DNA of 17,366 bases from Acidobacteriota bacterium (GCA_021817755.1 JAKAGC010000010.1:1-17366); one strand, 5' to 3'. Numbered from the stretch's first letter, positions 1-8,389 are shown. Notes: generated from the sequence alone by a model not told the origin. Numbers and translations are program-made.

Positions 1-2532
1 GATACCTTCCGGGATAACTAATTTTTCGACGTTTTTCCTGATTGGACCAAATGAATCCGCAGCACGATGGGTGCGCAGCACATCTCCTGAAACCGTAATG
101 GTTCTTTTTCCGTTTCGATGGGCAATCTGTCCCTCTGTCCAATCCGGTGAAATTGACGCCAATTGTCGCAACGGCACAACTACCGGAAGAATCGGAGAGC
201 TTATATATTGATTCTTTACATCCTCAACTGTTCCCGGAACAAGATGCTTTCTTTTAAGCACCACATCCACACCATAATCACCTTCCCAAATGGTTGAAAC
301 AGGTAAACCCTTCAAGCCGTAAGCCAAAGAAGTGGCTACAACCCCTTTTGTGAATCCCAGGCGGTTGGCTTCATCTTCGTTTATATTTACACGAATTCCT
401 TGTAACGGTTGTTCGAAATCATCCCTGACCCAGGTTACTCCAATTTCTTTTTTCATTATAGCACTTACTTTTTGGGCAACTTCTTTCAATTGAGGAATAT
501 CTTCACCTGAGATCCGAATTTCCAATGGAGCTTTTGAAAGAGTCATTTCAAGCTGTTTCAATCTTATATGTGCTTCCGGAAAATACTCTGCAAACTTTTG
601 ATGATATTCATCCAGAAGTTCGTTTGTTGTTTTTTCTGTTGTCGTATTCACAATAAACTGAGCGTAATTTTTTGTAGGGAAATTTGGAGCATAAGTGGTG
701 TGAAACCTCGGAGAACCTGTTCCAACGAAAGCAGTATAATTGGTAATCCTTTTTTCATTTTTTAGCATTGTTTCCAATGTTTTAACAATTTTATCCGTTT
801 CTTCAAGGCTTTTTCCCGAAGGCAAATAGATTTCCATTGCAAATTGGTTTCGTATGACTTTAGGGAAGAGTTGCTGCGGTATTTTCATTGTAATCATTAT
901 TCCAAGAAGAAGAGAAAGAATTCCGATTAATACTGTTAAAAAAGGATGACGAAGTGCTTTTTTTAGATTTTTCTCATATATATTCTGCATCAAATCAAGA
1001 ATAGTGGTTTTCTTTTTTTGTGCTTCTTCTTTTTTCAGCCCTTTTTTAATAAATGAATAATTCAGGTAAGGAACCAGGAATTGAGCCACCAGCATCGAGA
1101 CCCACAATGCAATAATAATGGTTATTGGGAGCGTTCGAATAAAATCACCACCCACACCTTTCATATAAAAACTCAAGGGAGCAAATACAGACACGATCGC
1201 CAGAGAAGCAGTAAAAACCGGGATAAATAATTCCGATGAACTTTTCCATGCTGCTTCTCCAAGCGGCATCCCTTGATCCAATTTTTCCACATGATTGTCC
1301 GTAACGACAATTGCATCATCCACTCCCATTCCTAAAACCACAATTAATGCAGCAAGTGACACCGTATGAAGCTCGATCCCAATAGCAGAGATTATTCCAA
1401 CAGTAATCATCGTAGATATCGGAATTGTCATTGCCGACACAGCGGCAACACGAAATGGTAACAAGAGTATTGTAACAAGAATAACCGCCACGATAGCAAT
1501 ACCCAGTTCTTCTAGAAAATTTCCAACCGATTCTTTAACCACAATCGGCATATCTGAGATTTTCTCAATTTTTATTCCCGGAGGGAAGGTTTTAGAAACC
1601 TTTTTGACAATTTCTTCCACATCTTTTCCGAATTGGACTATATTTCTACCAAACTGCATTTCCAATGACAAAACAAGGCATTTCTCTCCATCTGTCCTTA
1701 CCATCGAATCCGGTTCTTTGTATTCTCGTACAATACGGGCAATATCTTTCAAACGTATCGTATTCCCTTTCGGATCCGCGAAAATAATCTGCTGAGCCAG
1801 ATCGTTTTCTGTTTTATAACGAGCCGGAACATGAATCGGCATTACCAGTTTTCCCGTATCGACATCTCCTGAATAAGAGATTCCGCTTTCTGTATTCAAT
1901 GCCGCCAATACAGTAGCCGGTTTGACTCCATAATAAACCAATTTTTCATCATCGACATAAATACTGATTTGTTCTTCTATTTCTCCCAGGTGTTTTAATT
2001 TAGAGATCGATTCAATTCGTCTCAACTCTTTTTCAAGTTTATCCAGATAGCTGTGCAATTCTTTATAAGTTTTATTTTTTGAAGAAATAGTCAAAATGAG
2101 TGCCGACGTATTCCCGAAATCATTATCACCCTCTAACGAGAGTATACCCGGTGGTAACTGTGATTTCAGTTTAGCCAGACCATGGCGAAATTTACTCCAG
2201 AAGGCATCCGAATCGTGCACATCATCGTTTAAAGTGACCGTAATAACCATTACACCTTCTTTCGAGATGGAAGTGGTTTTTCTACGGTTTACTTCTTCAA
2301 AACCAAAGAGAAAAGTTTCCACTTTTGAGGTTAATTGATTTTCAACCTGGGAAGAGGTAGCACCAGGGTAAACTCCTACAATCAGGCCTTCACGGATGGT
2401 GAATTTCGGAAATTCCTGGCGCGGCATATTGAGTAAGGCATGAAGTCCAAATATAAAGAGTAATCCAGTTATAACAATACTAATTTGCTTATGTTTCAAA
2501 GCCGATTGAAAAATATTAAATTTCGGTTTCAT
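1..2532 (-). CDS. RND efflux transporter, AcrB/HAE-1 type (partial, C-terminus off left edge)
   Basis: Inner-membrane proton-driven pump subunit that would work with the neighbouring membrane-fusion lipoprotein and an outer-membrane channel. I read the reverse strand from ATG at 2532 to base 1 as 844 uninterrupted codons with no stop, so only the C-terminal part is missing (the family is usually about 1020-1050 residues). Visible are a first membrane helix at about residues 13-30 followed by MPRQEFP, a periplasmic porter region, and the TM4 signature GMGVDDAIVV. Its two Asp (405, 406) match the proton-relay pair Asp407/Asp408 of AcrB. A run of further helices follows to about residue 575, then a second periplasmic half. 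CAGGAG lies 7 nt before the ATG. The start is 22 nt after the stop of the fusion-protein gene, so the genes are co-transcribed. The substrate cannot be read from the sequence. The equivalent of AcrB Lys940 lies outside the window. Confidence 0.95.
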   Translation of the reverse strand, partial: MKPKFNIFQSALKHKQISIVITGLLFIFGLHALLNMPRQEFPKFTIREGLIVGVYPGATSSQVENQLTSKVETFLFGFEEVNRRKTTSISKEGVMVITVTLNDDVHDSDAFWSKFRHGLAKLKSQLPPGILSLEGDNDFGNTSALILTISSKNKTYKELHSYLDKLEKELRRIESISKLKHLGEIEEQISIYVDDEKLVYYGVKPATVLAALNTESGISYSGDVDTGKLVMPIHVPARYKTENDLAQQIIFADPKGNTIRLKDIARIVREYKEPDSMVRTDGEKCLVLSLEMQFGRNIVQFGKDVEEIVKKVSKTFPPGIKIEKISDMPIVVKESVGNFLEELGIAIVAVILVTILLLPFRVAAVSAMTIPISTMITVGIISAIGIELHTVSLAALIVVLGMGVDDAIVVTDNHVEKLDQGMPLGEAAWKSSSELFIPVFTASLAIVSVFAPLSFYMKGVGGDFIRTLPITIIIALWVSMLVAQFLVPYLNYSFIKKGLKKEEAQKKKTTILDLMQNIYEKNLKKALRHPFLTVLIGILSLLLGIMITMKIPQQLFPKVIRNQFAMEIYLPSGKSLEETDKIVKTLETMLKNEKRITNYTAFVGTGSPRFHTTYAPNFPTKNYAQFIVNTTTEKTTNELLDEYHQKFAEYFPEAHIRLKQLEMTLSKAPLEIRISGEDIPQLKEVAQKVSAIMKKEIGVTWVRDDFEQPLQGIRVNINEDEANRLGFTKGVVATSLAYGLKGLPVSTIWEGDYGVDVVLKRKHLVPGTVEDVKNQYISSPILPVVVPLRQLASISPDWTEGQIAHRNGKRTITVSGDVLRTHRAADSFGPIRKNVEKLVIPEGI

Positions 2533-2554
2533 ATTAATGCTCCTGGGAAATAAA

Positions 2555-3637
2555 TTATAAACCGATTTTTATCGGGGCATTATCTGTTACTTTTTGAGTC
2601 CCCGAAATAATGACTTTTTCTCCAGGTTCCAAACCATTAATAATACAGATTCCTTCATTAATAATCGGTCCGATAGTAACTAGGCGTTTCAATGCTTTCC
2701 CCGATTTTTCATCAGCAATATAGACATAATTAGCCCCATTTTCATCTACCAATACCGATTCATTGGGAACCACCACTCCTTGTATTTTCTTTTCAGAAAT
2801 CAAACGGACATTACAAACCATACCTGGACGGATATTCCCAGTCGAATTGGGAAGAATAATTTTAACATTATATGACCTGGAAAGTGCATTGGCAATAACA
2901 CCAATTTCATCCACTTTTCCATTTAAATGTTCCAGACCAAGGGCAGGAATATCGATTTCAGCCTTTTGATCTTTCATAATATGTGCTATTTCGTTTTCAG
3001 GTACAGGGAAACGCACGAAAACGCTTTCGATTTTTATTAGTGTTAAAACTGGAATATTCGGTAATACATTCATTCCCGGTTCTATCGATCGATTGCCGAT
3101 AATCCCATCAGTTGGCGAAACAAGACGGCAATCTTCCCAGTTTTTTTTCGCAATTGCTGTTGACGCAATGCTTTGTTTCAAACCTGTTTGAATTTCAACG
3201 ATTTTAATTTCCGGGACAGTTGAATTTTTAAACATCGGTTCGAAACGTTTATAAGCATCTTCTGCCTGTTTCTGTTTTGCTAAAGCCAATTCATATGCAT
3301 TCTTAAAACTCTCAGCATTTACCGTTGCCAATAATTCGCCTTTTCTTACTTTTTGTCCTTCAGAAACGAGTACCCTGTCTACCGTTCCTCCAATTGAGAA
3401 ACTTAATGTAATCGATACAGATTCTTCGATTGTACCACTATACGAAATTTGTTGTTCAAAACCGGTCATTTGAGCTTCGCTTACCTTTACACCAATAGGT
3501 GAGGGAGTGTAATTAGTATCCTTTTTCCCACAGCCGGTTATAAATAGCAAAAGTACGATTACCAGAGACAAATCAGTCAAGTTTGTTAAAGTTTTTCTCA
3601 ATTGTATATTATGATGTTTATTTGATTTTGAATTCAT
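2555..3637 (-). CDS. RND efflux periplasmic adaptor (membrane-fusion lipoprotein, HlyD/AcrA family)
   Basis: Periplasmic adaptor that links the inner-membrane pump to an outer-membrane channel. The N-terminus has a hydrophobic stretch (VIVLLLF) ending in the lipobox ITGC, so the protein is probably a lipoprotein anchored by that Cys (residue 36 from the start chosen here). It continues with a lipoyl half (GTVDRVLVSEGQKVRKGELLA), an alpha-helical hairpin (about 80-130), the second lipoyl half (VSPTDGIIG), then beta-barrel and membrane-proximal parts. At 360 residues it has usual length for AcrA/MexA-like proteins. An ATG also lies 12 nt upstream at 3649, but GGAG sits 6 nt before the ATG at 3637 and none precedes the first, so I prefer 3637. 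The TetR gene ends 21 nt upstream and the RND gene begins 22 nt downstream, which indicates one operon. Confidence 0.93.
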   Translation of the reverse strand: MNSKSNKHHNIQLRKTLTNLTDLSLVIVLLLFITGCGKKDTNYTPSPIGVKVSEAQMTGFEQQISYSGTIEESVSITLSFSIGGTVDRVLVSEGQKVRKGELLATVNAESFKNAYELALAKQKQAEDAYKRFEPMFKNSTVPEIKIVEIQTGLKQSIASTAIAKKNWEDCRLVSPTDGIIGNRSIEPGMNVLPNIPVLTLIKIESVFVRFPVPENEIAHIMKDQKAEIDIPALGLEHLNGKVDEIGVIANALSRSYNVKIILPNSTGNIRPGMVCNVRLISEKKIQGVVVPNESVLVDENGANYVYIADEKSGKALKRLVTIGPIINEGICIINGLEPGEKVIISGTQKVTDNAPIKIGL

Positions 3638-3658
3638 TTTTTTCTCCATTTTTTTATT

Positions 3659-4243
3659 TCAACGTTTAATAATACCGAAAAAAACTGTTTCCGTAATACT
3701 TTCAAGGATTTTCTCATTTTTATTTTGGTCCGGTTCCAATATGATAAAATTCTCCGTTCCTTTCATCATCAAGAATAATGCCGCTGTACAAGCATCAATA
3801 TCTTTAATTGAAAAAGAGTTATCTCGAATCCCTGATTCAAGGATACTCTTAATTACTTCCATTTCTTCTCTATTGTGATTCTCTCTGAGTTTTTCTATGA
3901 AACTATAATGTTCCAGGTATTCATCTTTAATTGCCGCGTAAAAATTGGCAATATTTTTCAATACTTTCATACGGGTAATAAAAAAGGATTTAAGCTTCAA
4001 ATGTGGTGTGTCTTCCAATGAAATGGCGTGTCCGATTTCCTTTTTAAGCAAATTATACTCTTTATCAAGTATAGCCTGGAAAACCTGTTCTTTTCCCTGA
4101 AAATAATGATAAAGTGAACTTTTTGCTTTTCCAGCCGCCTCTGCAATATCATTCATTGTTGTCTTTGAGAACCCGTAACGGGCAAATAAATTATTAGCCA
4201 CACTCATAATAAATTCTCGTGTATCTTTTTCAGATTCAGCCAT
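3659..4243 (-). CDS. TetR/AcrR-family transcriptional repressor
   Basis: One-component regulator of 194 residues, the normal TetR size. The N-terminal helix-turn-helix is at about residues 10-55 (FARYGFSKTTMNDIAEAAG, then KSSLYHYFQGKEQVF), matching the family pattern GxxxTTxxxIAxxAGxxxxxLYxYFxxKExL. The remainder is a helical ligand and dimer domain with no conserved motif I can name. GGAG lies 8 nt before the ATG. It is the first gene of the efflux operon, and a dyad lies over the inferred start site of its promoter. The likely role is therefore repression of its own gene and of the pump genes until a pump substrate binds. The inducer is unknown. Confidence 0.92.
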   Translation of the reverse strand: MAESEKDTREFIMSVANNLFARYGFSKTTMNDIAEAAGKAKSSLYHYFQGKEQVFQAILDKEYNLLKKEIGHAISLEDTPHLKLKSFFITRMKVLKNIANFYAAIKDEYLEHYSFIEKLRENHNREEMEVIKSILESGIRDNSFSIKDIDACTAALFLMMKGTENFIILEPDQNKNEKILESITETVFFGIIKR

Positions 4244-4275
4244 GTGTTACACTCCTTACATTTTATGTTTGTACA

Positions 4276-4304
4276 ATTCGACCAAATTGGTCAAACGGTC
4301 GAAT
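4276..4304. promoter_or_regulatory. Probable TetR operator (nested inverted repeats)
   Basis: An 8-bp inverted repeat, ATTCGACC at 4276-4283 and GGTCGAAT at 4297-4304, encloses a second perfect dyad, GACCAA-A-TTGGTC (4280-4292). A further GGTC half-site gives the direct pattern GGTCAAACGGTC. The block lies just downstream of the -10 box of the TetR promoter, covering the expected start site, where bound repressor would block transcription. Assignment to this TetR protein is inferred from position. Confidence 0.75.
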
Positions 4305-4310
4305 GAAAAA

Positions 4311-4338
4311 ATTCTAACATAGAATATTTTTTTGTCAA
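4311..4338 (-). promoter_or_regulatory. Promoter of the tetR-efflux operon
   Basis: On the reverse strand a perfect TTGACA (4338-4333) is followed after 16 nt by TAGAAT (4316-4311). The -10 box is one arm of a second perfect dyad, ATTCTA-ACA-TAGAAT on the plus strand (4311-4325). The expected start near 4304 falls at the edge of the operator. Confidence 0.75.
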
Positions 4339-4437
4339 TAACCATTTCTAAAATTTTTTTAATTTCTATTAAATGAAATTTAGATATTGAATTATTAAAA
4401 TTTATCTGAGTATTTATTTCATTGCCCTATAAAATTC

Positions 4438-4466
4438 TTGATTTTTTTTTATCTGTTTTCTACAAT
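4438..4466 (+). promoter_or_regulatory. Promoter of the metallophosphoesterase gene
   Basis: TTGATT (4438-4443), 17 nt, TACAAT (4461-4466). This predicts a leader of about 70 nt. The leader contains a small G4/C4 stem (4503-4506 with 4516-4519) and ends in a strong AGGAGGT (4530-4536) 7 nt before the ATG at 4544. Confidence 0.65.
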
Positions 4467-4543
4467 AAAAGATATTTAATTTAAAAAAGGGTAAACATGC
4501 CCGGGGTGTGAATTTCCCCCCAAAGTTATAGGAGGTATAAACA

Positions 4544-5743
4544 ATGAGCCAGGTTAATACCAGGACAAAACGAATTTTTATTAGTGATATTCATATGGGA
4601 GATGAAAGGAGTTTTTCTACTAATCCACCCACATATCCTCACACATATGGATGGTTTAATGATCCTGATAGGATAAAATTATTAACGAATTTTCTTGATG
4701 GAATCGTTCAATCCAGCGATGTGAAAGAGTTAGTAATACTCGGTGATTTATTCGATCAATGGGTGTGTCCCATCAGTTACAATCCGAATATTACTTGCGA
4801 ACCAGTGGTAACTGCTCCTCAGAATAAATCCATAATCGATATGTTAAAAGCTATTGACCAGCATAATGATCTAACTTTGACATTGGTTCCCGGAAATCAT
4901 GATATGCATATGTTATTTGATGAAAACTTCATTAAGCAGGTATTCCCCAATATTAATATCCCTGGAGGCGATTCGCCGGTGGTAAGGGTTTATCAGGCAG
5001 ATAATAATTTCCTTGCAGCAGAGCATGGCAGTCAATACACCATGTTTTGTTCGCCTGATACCTGGAGTAATCCCGGAGGATACTTACCTTTGGGATTTTA
5101 TATTTCCAGGGTAGTAGCCGATAAGAATGCAAGACTAGAGAAGAATATAGACATGCTGGATATTATTATCAAATTTGTAAAAGCATTTTGGGATGATATT
5201 AAAAAGAAAAAATACGAAGGATTGGCACATGATATCTTTCTAGCTTTGTCCGGTGATTGTGGATTTAAAGGAACAGATAATATCCTGATGAATGGTTTCG
5301 ATCACTGTTCTAATAGTATAACCGTAGATGAAGTTGCCAACCGTTACGGGCAATTGTTTTGCGATTGGGAAAAGTATGCCGGAAAAGAATTGGGATTAAG
5401 TACATTGGATGGCTTATTATATGAAATATTGAAATTACAAGGCGCGGCACAGCGGATGTATTTTTCAAAAAATAAGGCGAAGGTAGTTATTTTCGGTCAT
5501 ACTCATGAACCTACTATTGAAGGGTATCATGGAGAGCATTTAATAAAGGAATTTATCCATGATATACCCAGTGATTATATTTATGCCAATTCCGGGACCT
5601 GGGTTGATTCTCATAAGCAATGTACTTATGTGGAAACAGAGGAGAATACCCAGGAAGGAAAGTATCATGTCCGATTATTCCAGTATCGTGGACCCAGTAA
5701 AAAGAGTAAATTAATTATGGACGGCTTTATCCCATTGGCTTAA
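4544..5743 (+). CDS. Calcineurin-like metallophosphoesterase, LpxH-like but enlarged
   Basis: Probable binuclear-metal hydrolase. All metal-binding motifs of the family are present: D15-x-H17, GD68, GNHD (117-120), H161 in EHGSQY, and GHTH (318-321). The early D-x-H, GDxxDxW and GHTH pattern resembles UDP-2,3-diacylglucosamine hydrolase (LpxH) of lipid A synthesis. At 399 residues, however, it is much longer than the usual approximately 240. The extra length lies mainly between H161 and H319 (about 155 residues) and in the N-terminal loop at 20-45. There is no signal peptide, so it is likely cytoplasmic. It stands alone between a divergent efflux operon and a convergent helicase gene, so context gives no hint of substrate. 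The phosphoesterase call is firm. The substrate is open, and LpxH activity is only one possibility. Confidence 0.88.
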   Translation: MSQVNTRTKRIFISDIHMGDERSFSTNPPTYPHTYGWFNDPDRIKLLTNFLDGIVQSSDVKELVILGDLFDQWVCPISYNPNITCEPVVTAPQNKSIIDMLKAIDQHNDLTLTLVPGNHDMHMLFDENFIKQVFPNINIPGGDSPVVRVYQADNNFLAAEHGSQYTMFCSPDTWSNPGGYLPLGFYISRVVADKNARLEKNIDMLDIIIKFVKAFWDDIKKKKYEGLAHDIFLALSGDCGFKGTDNILMNGFDHCSNSITVDEVANRYGQLFCDWEKYAGKELGLSTLDGLLYEILKLQGAAQRMYFSKNKAKVVIFGHTHEPTIEGYHGEHLIKEFIHDIPSDYIYANSGTWVDSHKQCTYVETEENTQEGKYHVRLFQYRGPSKKSKLIMDGFIPLA

Positions 5744-5799
5744 TTGTAAATCATTTTAATGAATTAAATTGTTTTTTGATTAGGAAATCCCAGGTTGGG

Positions 5800-5831
5800 C
5801 CAGGGGCAGATTTTTCAAATCAAGCCCCTGG
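5800..5831. terminator. Hairpin between convergent genes, copy 1 of a shared 3'-end element
   Basis: Perfect 8-bp arms CCAGGGGC (5800-5807) and GCCCCTGG (5824-5831). The inner loop can pair again through GATTT and AAATC. It begins 11 nt after the stop of the minus-strand helicase gene and about 56 nt after the stop of the plus-strand phosphoesterase, so it can serve both. On the plus strand it is followed by ATTTCTTTT. On the minus strand it is followed by CCCAACC with no T tract. A close relative of the element, with the same GATTTTTCAAA core, occurs at 14921-14952. Confidence 0.75.
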
Positions 5832-5842
5832 ATTTCTTTTCG

Positions 5843-7807
5843 TTAATATTCTCTATTTTTTGGTTTCTTTTTATCTTTTCTTTGTTTTTCTTGTGGAAAA
5901 GAAGAATTATCTTTTGGCTTTCTGAATTTCTTCATTTTATAGTCAACAAATTCCATATACTCACTTCGATCTTTTGTCTCTTTATCTTTTCCTCGATCAA
6001 AACTACGTTCATTACTTCTGCCTTTTCCTCTCTCTTTTCCTCTTTCTTTTCCTTTATAATTTCCTTTGTCCCTATCGTATGAACGTTCTTTATCTCTTGC
6101 CTGGTATTTCTTTCCTTCTTTTTGCTGCCTTCCACCCTTTTGACCTGATGGAACTGCTTCTTCTACAGCAATTTGACGGCCTTTGAATTTCTTACTACCC
6201 AGAGATCTTACGATATCATCTTTATAATTTTCATCGGCTTCAAAAAAGGAAAATGAATTCATGATATCAATTTTTCCAATCTTAATACTCAGCCGTTTGG
6301 AAATATCATTAACCATACCAATTATCATTTGAGGGGTTAAATCGTCTTTACGGCCAAGATTGATAAAGAAACGGCACATACCTGCTGAAGTTTCCCTTTT
6401 ATCGGAATCATTGATATTGATATCCACCGTGTTTTTATAATAATCAAGAAATTTATTAAATTCGATCGAGACAAAGCGTTTAATTAACTCTTCTCTTTCT
6501 AGCCAGGCCAGTTTTTTATAAATGGTGGGAAGGAAAGAATCGATATCTTCATTATATATATCCACATTTTCCATCCGGTCAATCATGTGAAATAGCTGTT
6601 TTTCACAGATTTCTTTACCGGTAGGGATGCGTTCCTGCTTGAATTTCTTCCCGATCATTTTTTCAATACTTTTGATTTTGTATTTTTCTTTCAGGTTAAT
6701 CAGTGCGATAGAGACACCACTCTTTCCGGCTCTACCCGTTCTACCACTGCGATGGAGATACTGTTCGATATCTTCAGGGAGACTGTAGTTAATAATATGT
6801 GTAAGATTTTCGACATCCAGACCACGTGCCGCTACATCAGTCGCAACCAACATCTGGATATTACGAATCCTGAATTTCTGCATTACGGTATCCCGTTGTG
6901 CCTGGGAAAGATCACCGTGAAGTGCTTCTGCATTATAACCGTCTGCCATTAATTTGTCTGCTACTTCTTGTGTTTCGAGCCGGGTCCGGCAAAAAATAAT
7001 CGAATAGATATTGGGATTGTAATCTGCAATTCGTTTTAAAGCGAGGTATTTATCTTTGGCATGAACCAGATAATACATATGCTTTACATTTTCTGCCCCT
7101 TCGTTTTTTCTTCCAATGGTTACTTCGATGGGATCATGCATGAATTTCAAGGCAATACGTTCCACATCTTCCGACATAGTGGCGGAAAAAAGAAGCGTGC
7201 GTTTGGTAGAAGGTGTTGTTTCGAGAATACTATCCAATTCTTCTTTGAATCCCATATTCAGCATTTCGTCTGCTTCGTCGAGGACCAATATATCGATTTT
7301 TGAAACGTCGGCTTTTCCACGTCTTATCATATCCAGCATTCGACCAGGTGTAGCGGCGATAATTTGTGCTCCTGATTTCAGTTCTTTGAACTGGTTTTCA
7401 ATGCTTGCTCCTCCATAAATGGGCACACATCGAATCCCGCTTTTATACCTGGCGAAATCTTTTATATCACCTGCAATTTGAAGGCAAAGTTCGCGTGTCG
7501 GGCAAAGAATCAATGCCCGGGTTTCGTTTGATTTCGGTACTGCGAATTGGACTAGCGGAAGGCCAAATGCGGCTGTTTTTCCGGTTCCTGTCTGAGCCAG
7601 TCCGATTAAATCGTATTGATTCCCGAATAAAGAGGGAATAACTTCTCTTTGTATCGGTGTAGGGTACTGAAAACCCAACTCCGTAATTGCTTTTAAAATA
7701 GTCGGTTCTATCCCTAATTCTTCAAAGGAAATGGTGGTATCCTGAAAAGATTGAGATGAACCGGTAATGGTTTCATCTTTTTGGTTTTGCATGATGGTAT
7801 TGTACAC
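5843..7807 (-). CDS. DEAD-box ATP-dependent RNA helicase with DbpA-type RNA-binding domain (DeaD/CsdA-like)
   Basis: Cytoplasmic RNA helicase of the kind involved in ribosome assembly, mRNA decay and cold adaptation. In order it shows the Q motif (YPTPIQ, 49-54), Walker A AQTGTGKT (71-78), PTREL, TPGRMLD, DEAD (177-180), SAT (208-210), FCRTR, ATDVAARGLD and HRSGRTGR (352-359). A DbpA/CsdA RRM-like domain follows at about 475-550. The last roughly 100 residues are a low-complexity basic tail of repeated KER/KGK/DRG units, typical of RNA-contacting tails in CsdA relatives. The longest frame opens with GTG at 7807, but a good promoter places the likely transcript start at or next to an in-frame ATG at 7792. 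Translation may therefore begin there, giving 649 residues and a leaderless mRNA. The helicase call is firm. The specific role among DeaD, CsdA and DbpA types is not resolved. Confidence 0.95.
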   Translation of the reverse strand: MYNTIMQNQKDETITGSSQSFQDTTISFEELGIEPTILKAITELGFQYPTPIQREVIPSLFGNQYDLIGLAQTGTGKTAAFGLPLVQFAVPKSNETRALILCPTRELCLQIAGDIKDFARYKSGIRCVPIYGGASIENQFKELKSGAQIIAATPGRMLDMIRRGKADVSKIDILVLDEADEMLNMGFKEELDSILETTPSTKRTLLFSATMSEDVERIALKFMHDPIEVTIGRKNEGAENVKHMYYLVHAKDKYLALKRIADYNPNIYSIIFCRTRLETQEVADKLMADGYNAEALHGDLSQAQRDTVMQKFRIRNIQMLVATDVAARGLDVENLTHIINYSLPEDIEQYLHRSGRTGRAGKSGVSIALINLKEKYKIKSIEKMIGKKFKQERIPTGKEICEKQLFHMIDRMENVDIYNEDIDSFLPTIYKKLAWLEREELIKRFVSIEFNKFLDYYKNTVDININDSDKRETSAGMCRFFINLGRKDDLTPQMIIGMVNDISKRLSIKIGKIDIMNSFSFFEADENYKDDIVRSLGSKKFKGRQIAVEEAVPSGQKGGRQQKEGKKYQARDKERSYDRDKGNYKGKERGKERGKGRSNERSFDRGKDKETKDRSEYMEFVDYKMKKFRKPKDNSSFPQEKQRKDKKKPKNREY

Positions 7808-7827
7808 TAGTTTTGCATTCCTGGCAA
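7799..7827 (-). promoter_or_regulatory. Promoter of the helicase gene
   Basis: On the reverse strand TTGCCA (7827-7822), 17 nt, TACAAT (7804-7799). Only ACCATC (6 nt) separates the -10 box from the ATG at 7792, so the transcript would start at or next to the start codon. No Shine-Dalgarno sequence stands at a suitable distance from that ATG. Confidence 0.55.
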
Positions 7828-7954
7828 TAGTGGTTTTTTTCTTATTATTGCTTTATATATTGAATTTCACCAGAAAAAAATTAATATAATAAGATATTAC
7901 AAGATAATTGGTAAAAAACTTCCTATGCAATCAAATTGAAAAGCAAACCTTTTT

Positions 7955-8133
7955 TTATTTTAAATATCGTCCATCTTTTAAATTTGATAATAGAATACCA
8001 CTTCCATATTTCTTTTTAATGTCTTTAATTGTTACCAGCAAATCATAACCTTTAACATCGTTTTTTGAGTTCCTTTTTTTAATTGTATCATAATAATGCA
8101 ATGGTAATTTTGTATATTTTGTCAATATTAATT
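7955..8133 (-). pseudogene. Possible 3' remnant of an unidentified gene
   Basis: On the reverse strand a frame of about 58 codons ends at TAA (7957-7955). The frame has a stop just upstream and no ATG or Shine-Dalgarno sequence. Its translation is protein-like, with segments LPLHYYDTIKKRN, KGYDLLVTIKDI and LLSNLKDGRYLK. I do not recognise the family. In DNA this A+T-rich, open stretches of this length with many Lys and Ile can arise by chance, so this is a weak call based on the look of the peptide only. Confidence 0.25.
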
Positions 8134-8155
8134 AGAATCTAGAACAAACAAATAA

Positions 8156-8269
8156 TTAGTTGCTTTTCTGGAACCGTACTATTTCGATACAATCAAAGTA
8201 TTTTGAGATTTTAAATTTAAGATGATTATTTGATATAGCTTTTAGAGTTTTTCCAGTTATATAATAAAT
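8156..8269 (-). pseudogene. Possible second gene remnant, same strand
   Basis: Reverse-strand frame of 37 codons between two TAA stops, ending at 8156, with peptide segments ITGKTLKAISNNH and FDCIEIVRFQKSN. It has no start codon or ribosome site. Together with the frame at 7955-8133 it could represent a decayed gene or genes pushed aside by insertion of the peptide cassette, but chance is a real alternative. Confidence 0.18.
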
Positions 8270-8358
8270 TTATAATATAAATCACTGTATTAAAATGGTG
8301 CTGGGTATTCATCCAAGTACTAAGTATAGTAGAAATTAAATCCTTTGAAAAGCTTTCG

Positions 8359-8386
8359 TTGACTGATTACATATAAAGATTATAGT
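8359..8386 (+). promoter_or_regulatory. Candidate promoter of the RiPP operon
   Basis: TTGACT (8359-8364), 16 nt, TATAGT (8381-8386). This predicts a start close to 8393, inside the tandem repeat at 8390-8411, and a leader of about 60 nt. Two TACAAT boxes within the repeat are alternative -10 elements, but neither has a good -35 box 17 nt upstream. Confidence 0.45.
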
Positions 8387-8389
8387 TTT

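Larger units (their letters stand above)
7828..8355. other. A+T-rich intergenic gap between helicase and RiPP locus
   Basis: Between the helicase promoter and the RiPP promoter there is no convincing intact gene on either strand. The stretch is extremely A+T-rich with many short homopolymer runs. Apart from the two possible reverse-strand remnants described separately, I see no hairpin with a T tract, no tRNA-like fold and no transposase piece. Confidence 0.6.

Noticed and set aside
3647..3649. ATG at 3649 as the start of the membrane-fusion gene
   Set aside because: No ribosome site precedes it, whereas GGAG right after it is well placed for the ATG at 3637.
5795..6186. Plus-strand frames with Phe/Leu-rich, membrane-like translations
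   Set aside because: These are the complement of the Lys/Arg/Glu-rich tail of the helicase; the hydrophobic look comes from reading basic codons in reverse.
7061..7641. Several plus-strand frames of 78-100 codons
   Set aside because: They lie inside the conserved helicase core, whose motifs are all intact on the minus strand; they have no ribosome sites or recognisable domains.
8281..8341. Short reverse-strand frame opening with ATG in the gap (M-N-T-Q-H-H-F...)
   Set aside because: It is only about 29 codons with no ribosome site, in very A+T-rich DNA, and it overlaps another weak frame.
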